A DNA stretch of 43,314 nucleotides from positions 1-43,314 of the forward strand of contig JAYWGN010000015.1 of assembly GCA_043778255.1 (NCBI GenBank), read 5' to 3'. This DNA comes from JAYWGN01 sp043778255. GTDB lineage: Bacteria; Bacteroidota; Bacteroidia; Chitinophagales; Chitinophagaceae. The position numbers were made by a program, and so were the translations under genes. Positions 7,929-16,650 of this stretch are shown piece by piece (the first letter of the stretch is position 1; each line of letters opens with the position of its first letter). The notes beneath the pieces are model-generated. The model searched no databases. It worked only from the letters and a program-made list of their open reading frames with translations, and had not been told where the DNA came from.

Positions 7929-9178
7929 GCCGTACCATTTTCTTCCCATATACTAGCTAAGTGTACAAGTGTTTGTACGGCTAACTCCATATCTTTTACG
8001 GCTATCCATTCGGTTTTGCTATGTATGTTTTGCATGCCAGTATATATATTGGGGCAGGGCAAACCCATATAGCTTAGTCGGCTACCATCGGTTCCGCCAC
8101 GGATGCTTTCAATTTTAACGGTAAGTCCTGTACGTTGTATGGCCTGCTTGGCATAAGCAGTTACTTGTGGGCAAGAATCCAATATTTTTTTCATATTTCT
8201 ATACTGTTCTGTTACTACATGTTGGTAAGTAGCCCCGCTATGTTTGACTACAATTTCTTTTACTATATTTTCTAAAAAAATTTCTTTTTCGGTTAAGCCT
8301 TCATCTTCAAAATCTCTAATTATAAAACCAATGGTTGCTTTTTCGGCAATACCATCTATATGTGTAGGATGCACAAAGCCTTGCTTACCATCTGTTACTT
8401 CTGGTGCCAATATATCTTTTGGCAAAGCCGCTACTATTTCTCCTGCAATTTTTAAAGCATTTACCAGCTTGCCTTTGGCATAGCCTGGGTGAGCTATTAC
8501 ACCGTGTATGGTTACGGTTACCCCATCGGCACTAAATGTTTCATCTTCTAAACTGCCAGCTTCGCCACCATCGAGTGTGTAGCCAAAGTTAGCACCAAGT
8601 TGGTCCATATTTAATTTGGCTGTGCCTTTACCCACCTCCTCATCGGGGGTAAATAAAAGGCGAATTGTACCGTGCTTTATACCAGTATTTTGCATTATAT
8701 AATTTGCAAAATCCATAATAATGGCCACCCCTGCTTTATCGTCGCCACCTAGTAATGTAGTACCACTAGCAGTTATAATACTACCGCCAATATGCTGCAA
8801 CAAATAAGGCGATTTGGCAGTACTTAATACCTGTGTAGTATCGTCGGGTAATGTAATATCAGCTCCGCTGTAATTGTGGTGTAGTATGGGTTTTACGTTA
8901 GTACCACTACAATCGGGTGCAGTATCTACATGGCTACAAAAGCAAATAGTAGGTACTTGCTTGGTAGTATTGCTTGGTAGGGTTGCATATACATAGCCAT
9001 ACTCATCGGTTACAGCATCTGCTACGCCCATAGTAAGCAATTGCTGCTGCAATAATTTGCTCAAGGTTTTTTGCTTTTCGGTAGTTGGGTGTAGGTTACT
9101 TGTTGGGTCGCTTTGGGTATCTATTTGTACATATTGCATTAAGCGGTCAGCTGCAGTGTAGGTATAATGGCTAAACAT
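7925..9178 (-). CDS. pepT: Peptidase T (tripeptide aminopeptidase)
   Basis: 417 residues, close to the usual 405-410, with ATG at 9178. Metal-binding and catalytic motifs of the M20B family are in place: SHVDTAPD with His83 and Asp85, LLGGDDKAG with the bridging Asp at 146/147, FTPDEEVGKG with the catalytic and ligand glutamates at 180/181, and a late GGTDGSRLSYMGLP ending with NIHSKTEW carrying the last His. The enzyme releases the N-terminal residue from tripeptides in the cytosol using two zinc ions. The stop codon lies inside the right copy of the 102-bp direct repeat, so whatever built that repeat acted right at the 3' end of this gene without harming it. Confidence 0.95.
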   Translation of the reverse strand: MFSHYTYTAADRLMQYVQIDTQSDPTSNLHPTTEKQKTLSKLLQQQLLTMGVADAVTDEYGYVYATLPSNTTKQVPTICFCSHVDTAPDCSGTNVKPILHHNYSGADITLPDDTTQVLSTAKSPYLLQHIGGSIITASGTTLLGGDDKAGVAIIMDFANYIMQNTGIKHGTIRLLFTPDEEVGKGTAKLNMDQLGANFGYTLDGGEAGSLEDETFSADGVTVTIHGVIAHPGYAKGKLVNALKIAGEIVAALPKDILAPEVTDGKQGFVHPTHIDGIAEKATIGFIIRDFEDEGLTEKEIFLENIVKEIVVKHSGATYQHVVTEQYRNMKKILDSCPQVTAYAKQAIQRTGLTVKIESIRGGTDGSRLSYMGLPCPNIYTGMQNIHSKTEWIAVKDMELAVQTLVHLASIWEENGTA

Positions 9179-9228
9179 AATTGGTGTAATTGAGTGTGTA
9201 CAAATATAGCTATAGTTGAGGAAATGAT

Positions 9229-9498
9229 TGGATAATGTACTAATGTGATAATTAAGGAATTAAGAAATGAAAGAATTAATTTGATAATGAGATAATGTGC
9301 TGATATGCTAATTTGCAAATTAAGTAATTAAGGAATCAAGAAATTAATTTAATAATTGGGAAAGAACCTTTGTGGCTTCTTCATTAGATGAGAAAGTTAA
9401 AAAACTCAGCGAAACTTTGCGATAAACTTTGCGAAACTCTGCGATAAACTTTGCATACTTCTTGTACCGTTACTACGGTATGCGATAATCTTTGTAAA
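9229..9498. repeat. Composite interspersed repeat, copy 1 (inverted partner at 21320-21538)
   Basis: The pepT-mlaE gap (9179-9548) holds three repeat blocks. The first is AATTAAGGAATTAAGAAATG plus 13 more bases at 9250-9282. The second is a run of GCGAAACTTTGC / GCGATAAACTTT units at about 9409-9452. The third is a 31-bp block at 9453-9483 with the internal stem TACCGT...ACGGTA. All three recur in reverse order and orientation at 21330-21538, with the first and third matching exactly. No gene is seen here. Confidence 0.8.
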
Positions 9499-9548
9499 TC
9501 AAAAATCCTAAATCACACATTTACTCCTATTATCATTACCTTTACACT

Positions 9549-10292
9549 ATGAATTTTTTTAACCATTTTGGTAAATATTTATTGATGCTTAAAGGTATGT
9601 TCACCAAACCTGAAAGCTACAAAATGTACTGGAAAGAGTTTATGAAACAATGTGTAGATATTGGTATTGGTTCGTTGCCCATTGTTATAATCATCTCGGT
9701 GTTTTTGGGGTCGGTTACTACAGTGCAAACGGCCTACCAATTGGTAAGTCCAATTATTGCAAAGTCAACCATATCATCGATAGTACGAGATAGTATGATA
9801 CTTGAATTAAGCCCAACAGTAGTATGTATAGTACTTGCAGGTGTGGTGGGTAGCAAAATTGCAAGTGAACTGGGCAATATGAGTATTAGCGAACAAATAG
9901 ATGCTTATGAGGTAATGGGTATTAACACTAAAGCATACTTAATTAGGCCAAAAATATTAGCAGCATTATTAGTAATACCAATACTTATTATACTATCAAT
10001 AGCACTTGGTTTGTTGGGTGGCAGGTTGGCTGGTACTATGTCGGGCATACTTACTACTACCGATTACGATAAGGGATTGTTAGATAGTTTTGATAGTTAT
10101 AATTTAAAATTTGCAATGGTAAAAGCTTATGTATTTGCATTTATAATAAGCACAGTATCGGCCTACTTTGGTTACCATGTAAAAGGTGGAGCATTAGAAA
10201 TTGGCAAATCGAGCACCACTGCCGTAGTTACAAGTTGCATATTAATATTATTTGCCGATTATGGCCTAGCTGCTATATTGTTAAAAAAATAA
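9549..10292 (+). CDS. MlaE/YrbE-type ABC transporter permease
   Basis: 247 residues, normal for the family. Five or six hydrophobic segments are visible, including SLPIVIIISVFLGSVTTVQ (residues about 42-60) and the conserved block AGVVGSKIASELGNMSISEQIDAYEVMGI (about 96-124). LGLLGG-x-LAG follows. MlaE permeases sit in the inner membrane and, with an MlaF-type ATPase and an MCE (MlaD) protein, move phospholipids or other lipids across the envelope. The ATPase and MCE genes normally follow directly, but here the next gene is a histidine kinase. The permease must therefore use partners encoded elsewhere, or the operon was broken. Confidence 0.88.
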   Translation: MNFFNHFGKYLLMLKGMFTKPESYKMYWKEFMKQCVDIGIGSLPIVIIISVFLGSVTTVQTAYQLVSPIIAKSTISSIVRDSMILELSPTVVCIVLAGVVGSKIASELGNMSISEQIDAYEVMGINTKAYLIRPKILAALLVIPILIILSIALGLLGGRLAGTMSGILTTTDYDKGLLDSFDSYNLKFAMVKAYVFAFIISTVSAYFGYHVKGGALEIGKSSTTAVVTSCILILFADYGLAAILLKK

Positions 10293-10349
10293 AGATCCAC
10301 ATCATAAGTACTTGCTTTATTTTAGCATTATATTAATGCTTGTATAGTG

Positions 10350-10357
10350 TAAATTTG
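10350..10357 (+). promoter_or_regulatory. Candidate -7 box (TAAATTTG) for the histidine kinase gene
   Basis: TAAATTTG fits TAnnTTTG and lies 31 bases before the ATG. This suggests that the kinase has its own promoter rather than depending on the mlaE-like gene. Confidence 0.5.
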
Positions 10358-10380
10358 TACTAACATTTTTTGTTTTTTTT

Positions 10381-11721
10381 ATGAAAAAAATTTTTCCAAT
10401 TATTATTTGTTTAATTAGCTTATCGTTGCTTGGCATTATATTTATACAAGTAAATTGGATACAAAATATGATTAAGGTAAAGGAAGATCAGCTTGATGAA
10501 CGAGTAGAAAGAGCCTTAAAAAAATCGGGGCAAAAGCTATTGAGCCTTAGTGCCGAAAAAACATTTCCATTTAAAACAACCGAAATATTAGCTAACCCAT
10601 TTAGTGGCGATGGTATACACCGCAATAATATACTAAGCCAAGTAACCAATACCGAATTAAGGGAATTAATTAGCAAAGCATTTAGCGAAGAAAAATTAAC
10701 CGTACCCGATTTAGAATATTCTGTATCGAGCTCCACACAAACAAGTAGTTTTTTTAAACCCGAATTACACTCCCCCAACTTTTTGGGTTTATTACATACT
10801 GGCAAACGAGAATATACCTATCCCATAATACCAGAAAGTGGCAGCCAATTTGAAGGCTTAGTACCCTCCGAAGGTAGCATAATGGTTATAATACCCAACT
10901 CAAAAATTACCATACTAGAAGAATTAAAATGGATGTTGGCAGGTGCTATACTGTTTACTGTAATTATAATATCGGCATTTACACTTACGCTACGTACTAT
11001 GCTAAAGCAAAAAAAAATAAGTGAAATTAAGAGTGATTTTATTAATAACATGACCCACGAATTTAAAACACCAATTGCCACCATAAGCTTAGCAGTAGAT
11101 GCTTTGAAGAATAAAAAGGTAATTGGTAACGAGGAGAAAATGAATTATTTTACGGGAGTAATAAAAGACGAAAATATAAGAATGAATAAGCAAGTAGAAA
11201 GTATATTGCAAGCTGCCCTGCTGGATAAACAAGAAATACAACTTAACCTCAAAAACCTTGGGCTTAACCAAATGGTAACCAAAGCATTTGAATACTTTAC
11301 AATAATACTTGAAGAAAACAAAGGCGAAGCCACCTTAAAATTAAATGCTACAAATGATACTATATTAGCCGATGAGGTACATATAAACAACCTTATACGT
11401 AACCTAATGGATAATGCTATTAAATATACCAAACCCGATGTACCACCAAGTATAGGCATAGCTACTGTAAGCAATAAAAAGTATATAAGCCTACAAGTAA
11501 CCGATAATGGAATAGGAATGAATAAAGAAACGGTGGTAAGAATATTTGAAAAATTTTACAGAGCACATACCGGTAATTTACACAATGTAAAAGGTTTTGG
11601 CCTTGGCCTTACTTATGTAAAAGCTGTGGTAGAGGCACATAAAGGAAAAATAAAAGTAGAAAGTACTTTACATAAAGGCACTACATTTACCATAGACTTA
11701 CCAATAGTTGCCACTACCTAA
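10381..11721 (+). CDS. Sensor histidine kinase, two transmembrane segments
   Basis: 446 residues. Transmembrane helix 1 lies at about 5-25 and helix 2 at about 184-204, leaving a periplasmic sensor region of about 155 residues with no recognised domain. The HisKA domain carries the phospho-acceptor His226 in NNMTHEFKTPIATISLA. The ATPase domain has the N box (NLIRNLMDNAIKY), G1 box (VTDNGIGM), F box (IFEKFYR) and G2 box (GFGLGLTYVKAVV). It should autophosphorylate and pass the phosphate to a response regulator. In related organisms the regulator gene usually follows, but here the next gene (the efflux TolC) is on the other strand. This kinase is therefore an orphan in the window. No HAMP domain is obvious between helix 2 and HisKA. 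Confidence 0.93.
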   Translation: MKKIFPIIICLISLSLLGIIFIQVNWIQNMIKVKEDQLDERVERALKKSGQKLLSLSAEKTFPFKTTEILANPFSGDGIHRNNILSQVTNTELRELISKAFSEEKLTVPDLEYSVSSSTQTSSFFKPELHSPNFLGLLHTGKREYTYPIIPESGSQFEGLVPSEGSIMVIIPNSKITILEELKWMLAGAILFTVIIISAFTLTLRTMLKQKKISEIKSDFINNMTHEFKTPIATISLAVDALKNKKVIGNEEKMNYFTGVIKDENIRMNKQVESILQAALLDKQEIQLNLKNLGLNQMVTKAFEYFTIILEENKGEATLKLNATNDTILADEVHINNLIRNLMDNAIKYTKPDVPPSIGIATVSNKKYISLQVTDNGIGMNKETVVRIFEKFYRAHTGNLHNVKGFGLGLTYVKAVVEAHKGKIKVESTLHKGTTFTIDLPIVATT

Positions 11722-11746
11722 TAGTAAATTATGCTACTAATAATTA

Positions 11747-13027
11747 TTACCAATATTGTATGCCTTGTAGCCTTGCTAACTCAAGCTGAGCTAAGCATAA
11801 TTGGTATTGGTATTGTAAGTTACTGTAAGCAGCTCGTTGGGTATTAGTAGCTGCATTAAGCAATTCAATATTACTACCTATACCGTTAACAAACCTTGTA
11901 CTAGCTATAGTTTGAGCATATTTGGTAAGTTCAATTTGGCTTTTTAGGTTTTCAATTCGTTGTATGTTAGTAGCAATATCCACTAAGCTTTGTTGTACAT
12001 CTTTTTGGTAAGCTGTAGTGAGGCTATTATAGGCTAAGTTAGTTTGTTGCAGTAGTTGTTGTTGTATTTTTAATTGCTGCTTTACTTTACCGCCATTGTA
12101 TATAGGTAAGGTTAAGGTAACACCACCTATATAATTAAACCTTGGGTTGGCAATATTTGGTGCTATACCATTACGTATGCCGGTAGCCCCTGTTGCTAAC
12201 AGGCTTGGTTTATCTTGCAGTTTTATAGTAGCAATATCGGCATTGGTCTGGTTTATTTTATCATTAAGCAAAGCAAATTCTATATTATTTTTTTCAATAA
12301 ATGCAATACTAGTATCAACATTTTTTGTATCAAAGTCAAATGCAGTTTGCATTACAGCACTTACACCACTTATATAAGCTAATACATTTTGTTGCTTTTG
12401 CAACATACTTTGTATATCTAATTTTTTGTTTTCTTCATTATCTATTGCTGCTTGTATAGTTAATACATCTAACTTTAAGCCATCACCATTTGCAAATTTT
12501 GCTTCAACAATTTGTTTATTTTTTTTCAAAAAAACTATGATGGAATCTTCAATTGCCACAGCTTTTTGGTAGTATATAATACTATAATATACTATGCTTA
12601 CTTGGTTAGCCACTTGTTGCTTAGCTGCGGTTACATTATGCTGGGCTGCTGTAATATCAATTTTTGCTCTGTCAACTGTAGCTTTTAATTTGCCAAAATC
12701 GTATAAATTATAACTAGCACCAATACTAGCTCCATAACTCACCCTTGGTTGAAACTGTACAGTACGTGTACCACTTGGCAAAGGCAATTCAAACTGTGGC
12801 ACTGGCCCAGCAAAGCTAACATTGCTACTTGCATTTACTACTGGGTCGTTGCTAAGTTGTATAAGTGCTACTTTTTCTGTAGCAATATTTATGGTATTTT
12901 CTATTTCCTTTATTTTGTTAAAATAAGCAAATGATTGATTAATTAACCCTTTTAGTTCGTTATTAGTTTGTGCTACTACCCATAGGTTTATAAGTAATAC
13001 AAGTAAAGCCAATATAATTTTTTTCAT
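11747..13027 (-). CDS. TolC family outer membrane efflux protein
   Basis: 426 residues from the ATG at 13027; the extra upstream residues to 13051 would need TTG. The signal peptide MKKIILALLVLLINLWVVAQ is clear. The mature chain shows the two-fold TolC repeat of long amphipathic helices with strands between: YSYGASIGASYNLYDFGK in the first half and GGVTLTLPIYNGGKVKQQL in the second. The end matches the family (ANTQRAAYSNLQYQYQLCLAQLELARLQG). It would form the trimeric outer-membrane duct for the HlyD and MFS proteins encoded just upstream. It is the last gene of the hlyD-MFS-tolC operon, 37 bases after the MFS stop. Confidence 0.92.
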   Translation of the reverse strand: MKKIILALLVLLINLWVVAQTNNELKGLINQSFAYFNKIKEIENTINIATEKVALIQLSNDPVVNASSNVSFAGPVPQFELPLPSGTRTVQFQPRVSYGASIGASYNLYDFGKLKATVDRAKIDITAAQHNVTAAKQQVANQVSIVYYSIIYYQKAVAIEDSIIVFLKKNKQIVEAKFANGDGLKLDVLTIQAAIDNEENKKLDIQSMLQKQQNVLAYISGVSAVMQTAFDFDTKNVDTSIAFIEKNNIEFALLNDKINQTNADIATIKLQDKPSLLATGATGIRNGIAPNIANPRFNYIGGVTLTLPIYNGGKVKQQLKIQQQLLQQTNLAYNSLTTAYQKDVQQSLVDIATNIQRIENLKSQIELTKYAQTIASTRFVNGIGSNIELLNAATNTQRAAYSNLQYQYQLCLAQLELARLQGIQYW

Positions 13028-13064
13028 AATAAATGTTTTTGTGTTGTTCAACTTTAGTTCGGTA

Positions 13065-14639
13065 TTAATGGGCTTCAGCAGCTGCTTTGGTAGCCATGGC
13101 TATTTCGGCAGCACTCTTTTTTTTAGTTCTTAAAAATAATATAAAGGGAAGCACTACTATAAAAAAAATACCTATAAACCTAAATGTATCGAGGTACGAT
13201 AAATAGTAAGCCTGCTGATCAACAGTACGGCTTATAATGGACAATGCCTTATTATTGGCAACAGTAGCTATATCACCAGTTCGAGCCATTATACCTTGGG
13301 CTAGTACAGCTTGCCTTTCGGCAACACCTTGCATATTACTAACCAAATCATTACGATGCTGTGCCACATGGTTTGCAATATAATTATTGGCCATAGCTAT
13401 GCCAAATGCACCACCTATTTGCCGCATCATATTATTAAGTCCTATACCTGTTGCATAATCTTTGGGGTGCAACCCAGCCACAGCTTGGTTAATAAGCGGC
13501 AGCTGCACCATAGCAATACCCAATGCCCTTAATATAAATATAAAAAATAAATCGCCCCGCCCAATATCGGGACTCACAGTAGCATTTAAAAAACTATAAC
13601 AAGCAAACAACACAAACCCAATGGCAATAAAGGGTACAGGTGTAACACCTTTGCTCAACATTACACCCATTATAGGCATTATAATAACTCCAGCAAGTGT
13701 AGGTGCTAGTAACGACAAACCCGTTTCGTAAGGTGTAAAGCCCAACACAACTTGTGCTAATAAAGGATATACAAATACAGATGTAAATAACCCAAACCCA
13801 GCTACAAAAGTAAATATAGTAGTAAAGGCCAAATTTCTATTACCTAACAACCGTACATTAACAGCGGGTTGTTTTATACGTAACTCATACCATACAAAAA
13901 ACACTAAAAATACTGCAGCAGTAATACTGCAAATTCTTATTACTTCACTCTCAAACCAATCTTCACTTACACCTCTTTCCAATACATATTGTAAGCAACT
14001 TATACCAATCATTAAAGTTAATATACCTGTGTAATCAATTTTAATTGAGGCTTTATTTTTACCCTCATTTTCTTTTCTATCAATAAATATATAAGCCAAA
14101 GCAAATGCAATAATACCTATGGGTATGTTAATAGAAAATATGTACGACCAATCATAATTTTGCAATATATAACCACCCAATGTAGGCCCAAGTGTAGGGC
14201 CAAGTATAATACCCATACCAAACATACCTGCTGCTTTGCCTCTATCTTTTGGCTCAAAGGCATCAAACAATATGGCTTGTGATGTTGACAGCAAAGCCCC
14301 ACCACCAATGCCTTGTATAAATCGCCATACAATTAACTCCAACAAATTATGTGATTGTCCACAAAAGTAAGATGCTACTGTAAACAGTAAAATGGAAACT
14401 AAATAATAATTTTTTCGACCAAAATATTCGCCCAAAAAACCAGTAAGCGGTATTATAATTACATTAGCAATTGCATACGAAGTAATAACCCAACTTATAT
14501 CTTCAATACTTACACCAAGGCTACCACTCATATCTCTTAAGGCTACATTTATAATGGTGGTATCTACCAGTTCCATTATAGCAGCCGATATGGTTGTAAG
14601 TACAATTATTACTTTTGCAAATCCTTTAGGTGTTGCCAA
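13065..14639 (-). CDS. DHA2 family (EmrB/QacA-like) multidrug MFS transporter
   Basis: 524 residues with about 14 transmembrane helices. The start is TTG at 14639. The next ATG is 22 codons in, inside the first helix, and the family normally begins close to this position, so TTG is preferred. Family motifs include ELVDTTIINVALRDM in helix 1, the motif-A-like GFLGEYFGRKNYY between helices 2 and 3, and the motif C glycine/proline run GMGIILGPTLGPTLGGYI in helix 5. It would drive proton-coupled export of amphiphilic drugs or other toxins from the inner membrane into the HlyD/TolC conduit. It lies between hlyD (34 bases upstream) and tolC (downstream). Confidence 0.93.
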   Translation of the reverse strand: MATPKGFAKVIIVLTTISAAIMELVDTTIINVALRDMSGSLGVSIEDISWVITSYAIANVIIIPLTGFLGEYFGRKNYYLVSILLFTVASYFCGQSHNLLELIVWRFIQGIGGGALLSTSQAILFDAFEPKDRGKAAGMFGMGIILGPTLGPTLGGYILQNYDWSYIFSINIPIGIIAFALAYIFIDRKENEGKNKASIKIDYTGILTLMIGISCLQYVLERGVSEDWFESEVIRICSITAAVFLVFFVWYELRIKQPAVNVRLLGNRNLAFTTIFTFVAGFGLFTSVFVYPLLAQVVLGFTPYETGLSLLAPTLAGVIIMPIMGVMLSKGVTPVPFIAIGFVLFACYSFLNATVSPDIGRGDLFFIFILRALGIAMVQLPLINQAVAGLHPKDYATGIGLNNMMRQIGGAFGIAMANNYIANHVAQHRNDLVSNMQGVAERQAVLAQGIMARTGDIATVANNKALSIISRTVDQQAYYLSYLDTFRFIGIFFIVVLPFILFLRTKKKSAAEIAMATKAAAEAH

Positions 14640-14673
14640 CGTTTATTTTTTTTATTTATTTAGGGTAAAATGT

Positions 14674-15735
14674 TTATTCAATTTCTAACACTACACTTGC
14701 ACTCAAACCTGCCCTTAATATATCTTTATATTGGTCTATATTTTTAATCGCAATTTTTACAGGTACACGTTGGGTTACTTTTACAAAGTTGCCACTACTA
14801 TTATCAGGTGGCAGTAATGCAAACTTAGCACCAGTAGCATCGCTTAGGCTTTCTACTGTACCTGTAATTTTAAGTTTGGGGTAAGCATCTAGTCCTATAG
14901 CAACCAATTTGCCTGGGTATAATGTTCGTATTTGATTTTCTTTAAAGTTAGCAATAACCCAATAAGTACTATCGTTTACAATGCTAAACATAGGTGTACC
15001 AGCCTGTACATATTGCCCAATACTCACTACTTTTTTTCCTATTTTTCCGGTAGTAGGTGCTATTATTTTACAATAACTTATTTTCAATTTTGTTTGTTCT
15101 ATTTTGGCCAGTTTTACTGCCAATACACTTTCAGCTTTTTGTACATTGGCTTCCGCTACCGGAGTTTTACTACTTGCAGCGGTTAATTCAGTTGTAGTAT
15201 TCTCAGTTTGTTGTATGGCTAATTCGTAATTATATTTACTATCATCCAATTGTTTTTTTGTTATGGCTTCGGCAGCATAAAGTTTTTGATCCCTAGTATA
15301 ATCAGCTAATGCTTTTTGCTTACGAGTATTACTAATATCAATATTGCCACGGTTTACACCCAAGCCAGTATTGGTTTGGTTAAGGCTAGCTTTAGCATTT
15401 ACAATATCAACGGTAGCTTGATTATAATCGGCTATTTGTTCAGCCAATTGGCTTTGCAACTCAGCATCGTCCAATTCCATTACTACCTCACCAGCTTTTA
15501 TACTGTCGTAATCTTTAATGTTCAGCACTTTTACATAGCCCGATATTCGGGGCAGCACAGGCACTATTTGAGTGTCCACCTGAGCATTATCTGTACTCTC
15601 ATGGTGCATAGCATAATTTATTTTGGTGTAGGCAAAGTAGCCTCCTACACCTAGTAATATGGGTAGTAGTACAAATTTTATTTGAAACTTTTTTTTAGCC
15701 TTTATGGGCTTTATTTCCTTCACCTCATTTTCCAT
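14674..15735 (-). CDS. HlyD/EmrA family periplasmic adaptor protein
   Basis: 353 residues with ATG at 15735. A short basic cytoplasmic start is followed by one transmembrane helix (about 19-37). Next come HESTDNAQVDTQIVPVLPRISGYV, the typical first half of the lipoyl/barrel-sandwich domain, a long coiled-coil hairpin rich in Gln/Ala/Asp (about 85-190), and KISYCKIIAPTTGKIGKKVV, the second lipoyl half. A beta-barrel domain ends the protein. It links the MFS pump to the TolC duct. It is the first gene of the operon and is read from the promoter overlapping the MarR operator. Confidence 0.93.
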   Translation of the reverse strand: MENEVKEIKPIKAKKKFQIKFVLLPILLGVGGYFAYTKINYAMHHESTDNAQVDTQIVPVLPRISGYVKVLNIKDYDSIKAGEVVMELDDAELQSQLAEQIADYNQATVDIVNAKASLNQTNTGLGVNRGNIDISNTRKQKALADYTRDQKLYAAEAITKKQLDDSKYNYELAIQQTENTTTELTAASSKTPVAEANVQKAESVLAVKLAKIEQTKLKISYCKIIAPTTGKIGKKVVSIGQYVQAGTPMFSIVNDSTYWVIANFKENQIRTLYPGKLVAIGLDAYPKLKITGTVESLSDATGAKFALLPPDNSSGNFVKVTQRVPVKIAIKNIDQYKDILRAGLSASVVLEIE

Positions 15736-15754
15736 AATAGTAGTATTATAAAAA

Positions 15755-15786
15755 CAAAAGTAAACTAAGTTGACTAATTAGTCAAA
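15755..15786 (-). promoter_or_regulatory. Efflux operon promoter: TTTG (-33), 20-bp spacer, TACTTTTG (-7)
   Basis: On the minus strand TTTG at 15786-15783 is followed after 20 bases by TACTTTTG at 15762-15755. This is an excellent match to the Bacteroidota promoter TTTG-N19-21-TAnnTTTG. The start site would fall about 15 bases before the hlyD ATG. The -33 element lies at the edge of the 16-bp palindrome. Confidence 0.7.
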
Positions 15787-15800
15787 TTAATTGACTAATT
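15770..15800. promoter_or_regulatory. MarR operator: TTGACTAATTAGTCAA palindrome plus a second half-site
   Basis: TTGACTAATTAGTCAA at 15770-15785 is a perfect 16-bp palindrome, and TTGACTAATT is repeated at 15791-15800. It covers the -33 element and spacer of the hlyD promoter and lies just upstream of the candidate marR -7 box. Binding there would be expected to repress both directions. The palindrome is seen; its recognition by the adjacent MarR protein is inferred. Confidence 0.75.
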
Positions 15801-15805
15801 TATTT

Positions 15806-15813
15806 TACCTTTG
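15806..15813 (+). promoter_or_regulatory. Candidate -7 box (TACCTTTG) for the marR-like gene
   Basis: TACCTTTG fits TAnnTTTG and lies 21 bases before the ATG at 15835. The repeated TTGACTAATT half-site is directly upstream. Confidence 0.55.
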
Positions 15814-15834
15814 TAAAAAAATATTATAAATGCA

Positions 15835-16311
15835 ATGACTACCCTACAAATAGATGAACAACTTAATACTATGGCCCTACATGCTCCACGTAGCTTTGGC
15901 AAGGTGAGTTATATAGTAAAACGTGTATTTGATGATTGGGCAATAAAAGAGTTGGCAAAAAATGGTTACCCTAATTTTAAAATGCAGTACATGCCTTTTT
16001 TAATGAATATTGGTGTAGGGGGTAATACAAATAAGGAAATAGCAGTAAAGGGACGAGTAAGCAAACAAGCAATGAGTAAGGTAGTAAAAGAGTTAGAGGC
16101 ACTACAACTAATAAAAATAAGTACTAGCACTACTGACAAACGAAGTGTACTAATACAACTAACACATAAAGGAAAAAAAATGGTATTAGTATGCAAAACT
16201 CATATAATAGCCCTCACCAATACATACAAAACCATATTGGGCGAAAAAAATTATGAAACTATGATAAACTGTTTGTTACAAATTGTTGATTACCATGACG
16301 GGTTGGTTTGA
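15835..16311 (+). CDS. MarR family winged-helix transcriptional regulator
   Basis: 158 residues, the typical length. The recognition region GNTNKEIAVKGRVSKQAMSKVVKELEALQLIK is the helix-turn-helix. The wing ISTSTTDKRSVLIQLTHKGKKM has the family signature D-x-R-x-x-x-x-x-LT-x-x-G. Terminal helices would form the dimer interface. It is transcribed away from the hlyD-MFS-tolC operon, and a perfect palindrome lies between the two start codons. A local autorepressor that releases the operon when it binds an exported compound is the likely role. The ligand is unknown. Confidence 0.92.
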   Translation: MTTLQIDEQLNTMALHAPRSFGKVSYIVKRVFDDWAIKELAKNGYPNFKMQYMPFLMNIGVGGNTNKEIAVKGRVSKQAMSKVVKELEALQLIKISTSTTDKRSVLIQLTHKGKKMVLVCKTHIIALTNTYKTILGEKNYETMINCLLQIVDYHDGLV

Positions 16312-16487
16312 GTAGGATTGTATAAATATAGTATTTAACTAGGTTAGGTATACATAAAAACCATAAGTAACAAAGAGGAAACTAATAAAAAAATGTAATA
16401 CTTAAAAGTAAGGTATTATGGTATGTAGATTAAAAAACATTATAAAAAATAAATCCACTATTCTTATTTACAATAAAAAAAATACTT

Positions 16488-16495
16488 TACATTTG
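16488..16495 (+). promoter_or_regulatory. Candidate -7 box (TACATTTG) for the tRNA cluster
   Basis: TACATTTG fits TAnnTTTG. It lies about 60 bases before the first damaged tRNA-Thr copy and about 250 bases before the intact tRNA-Thr(TGT), so transcripts would run through the tandem copies first. Apart from this and the tandem copies, the stretch 16312-16745 holds no convincing gene. Confidence 0.5.
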
Positions 16496-16555
16496 CATTC
16501 CATAAATTTAAATAATTATCGGAAATGCTCTTTTAAAATAAATATTTTAAATAAT

Positions 16556-16650
16556 GCCGAAATAGCTTCCCGTCAAGTCTCTATAAAAAGACTTGACGGG
16601 AGTGAGCAGCTGATTTGTAATAGTTCTTTTAAATAAATATTTTAAATAAT
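16556..16650 (+). repeat. Damaged tRNA-Thr(TGT) copy 1 with a hairpin in place of the D-arm
   Basis: The unit starts with GCCGAAATAGCT, the first 12 bases of the intact tRNA-Thr at 16746. It then carries a perfect inverted repeat (TCCCGTCAAGTC...GACTTGACGGGA), and then AGCAGCTGATTTGTAAT, the tRNA from the D-arm to the anticodon loop. After that it runs into AT-rich sequence that is also the 5' flank of the next unit. The 3' half of the tRNA is missing. The unit length is 95 bp. Confidence 0.85.

Noticed and set aside
16418..16636. Open frame of 72 codons over the tRNA upstream region
   Set aside because: It reads through the damaged tRNA-Thr copy and its hairpin and has no protein-like features; the repeat explains it.
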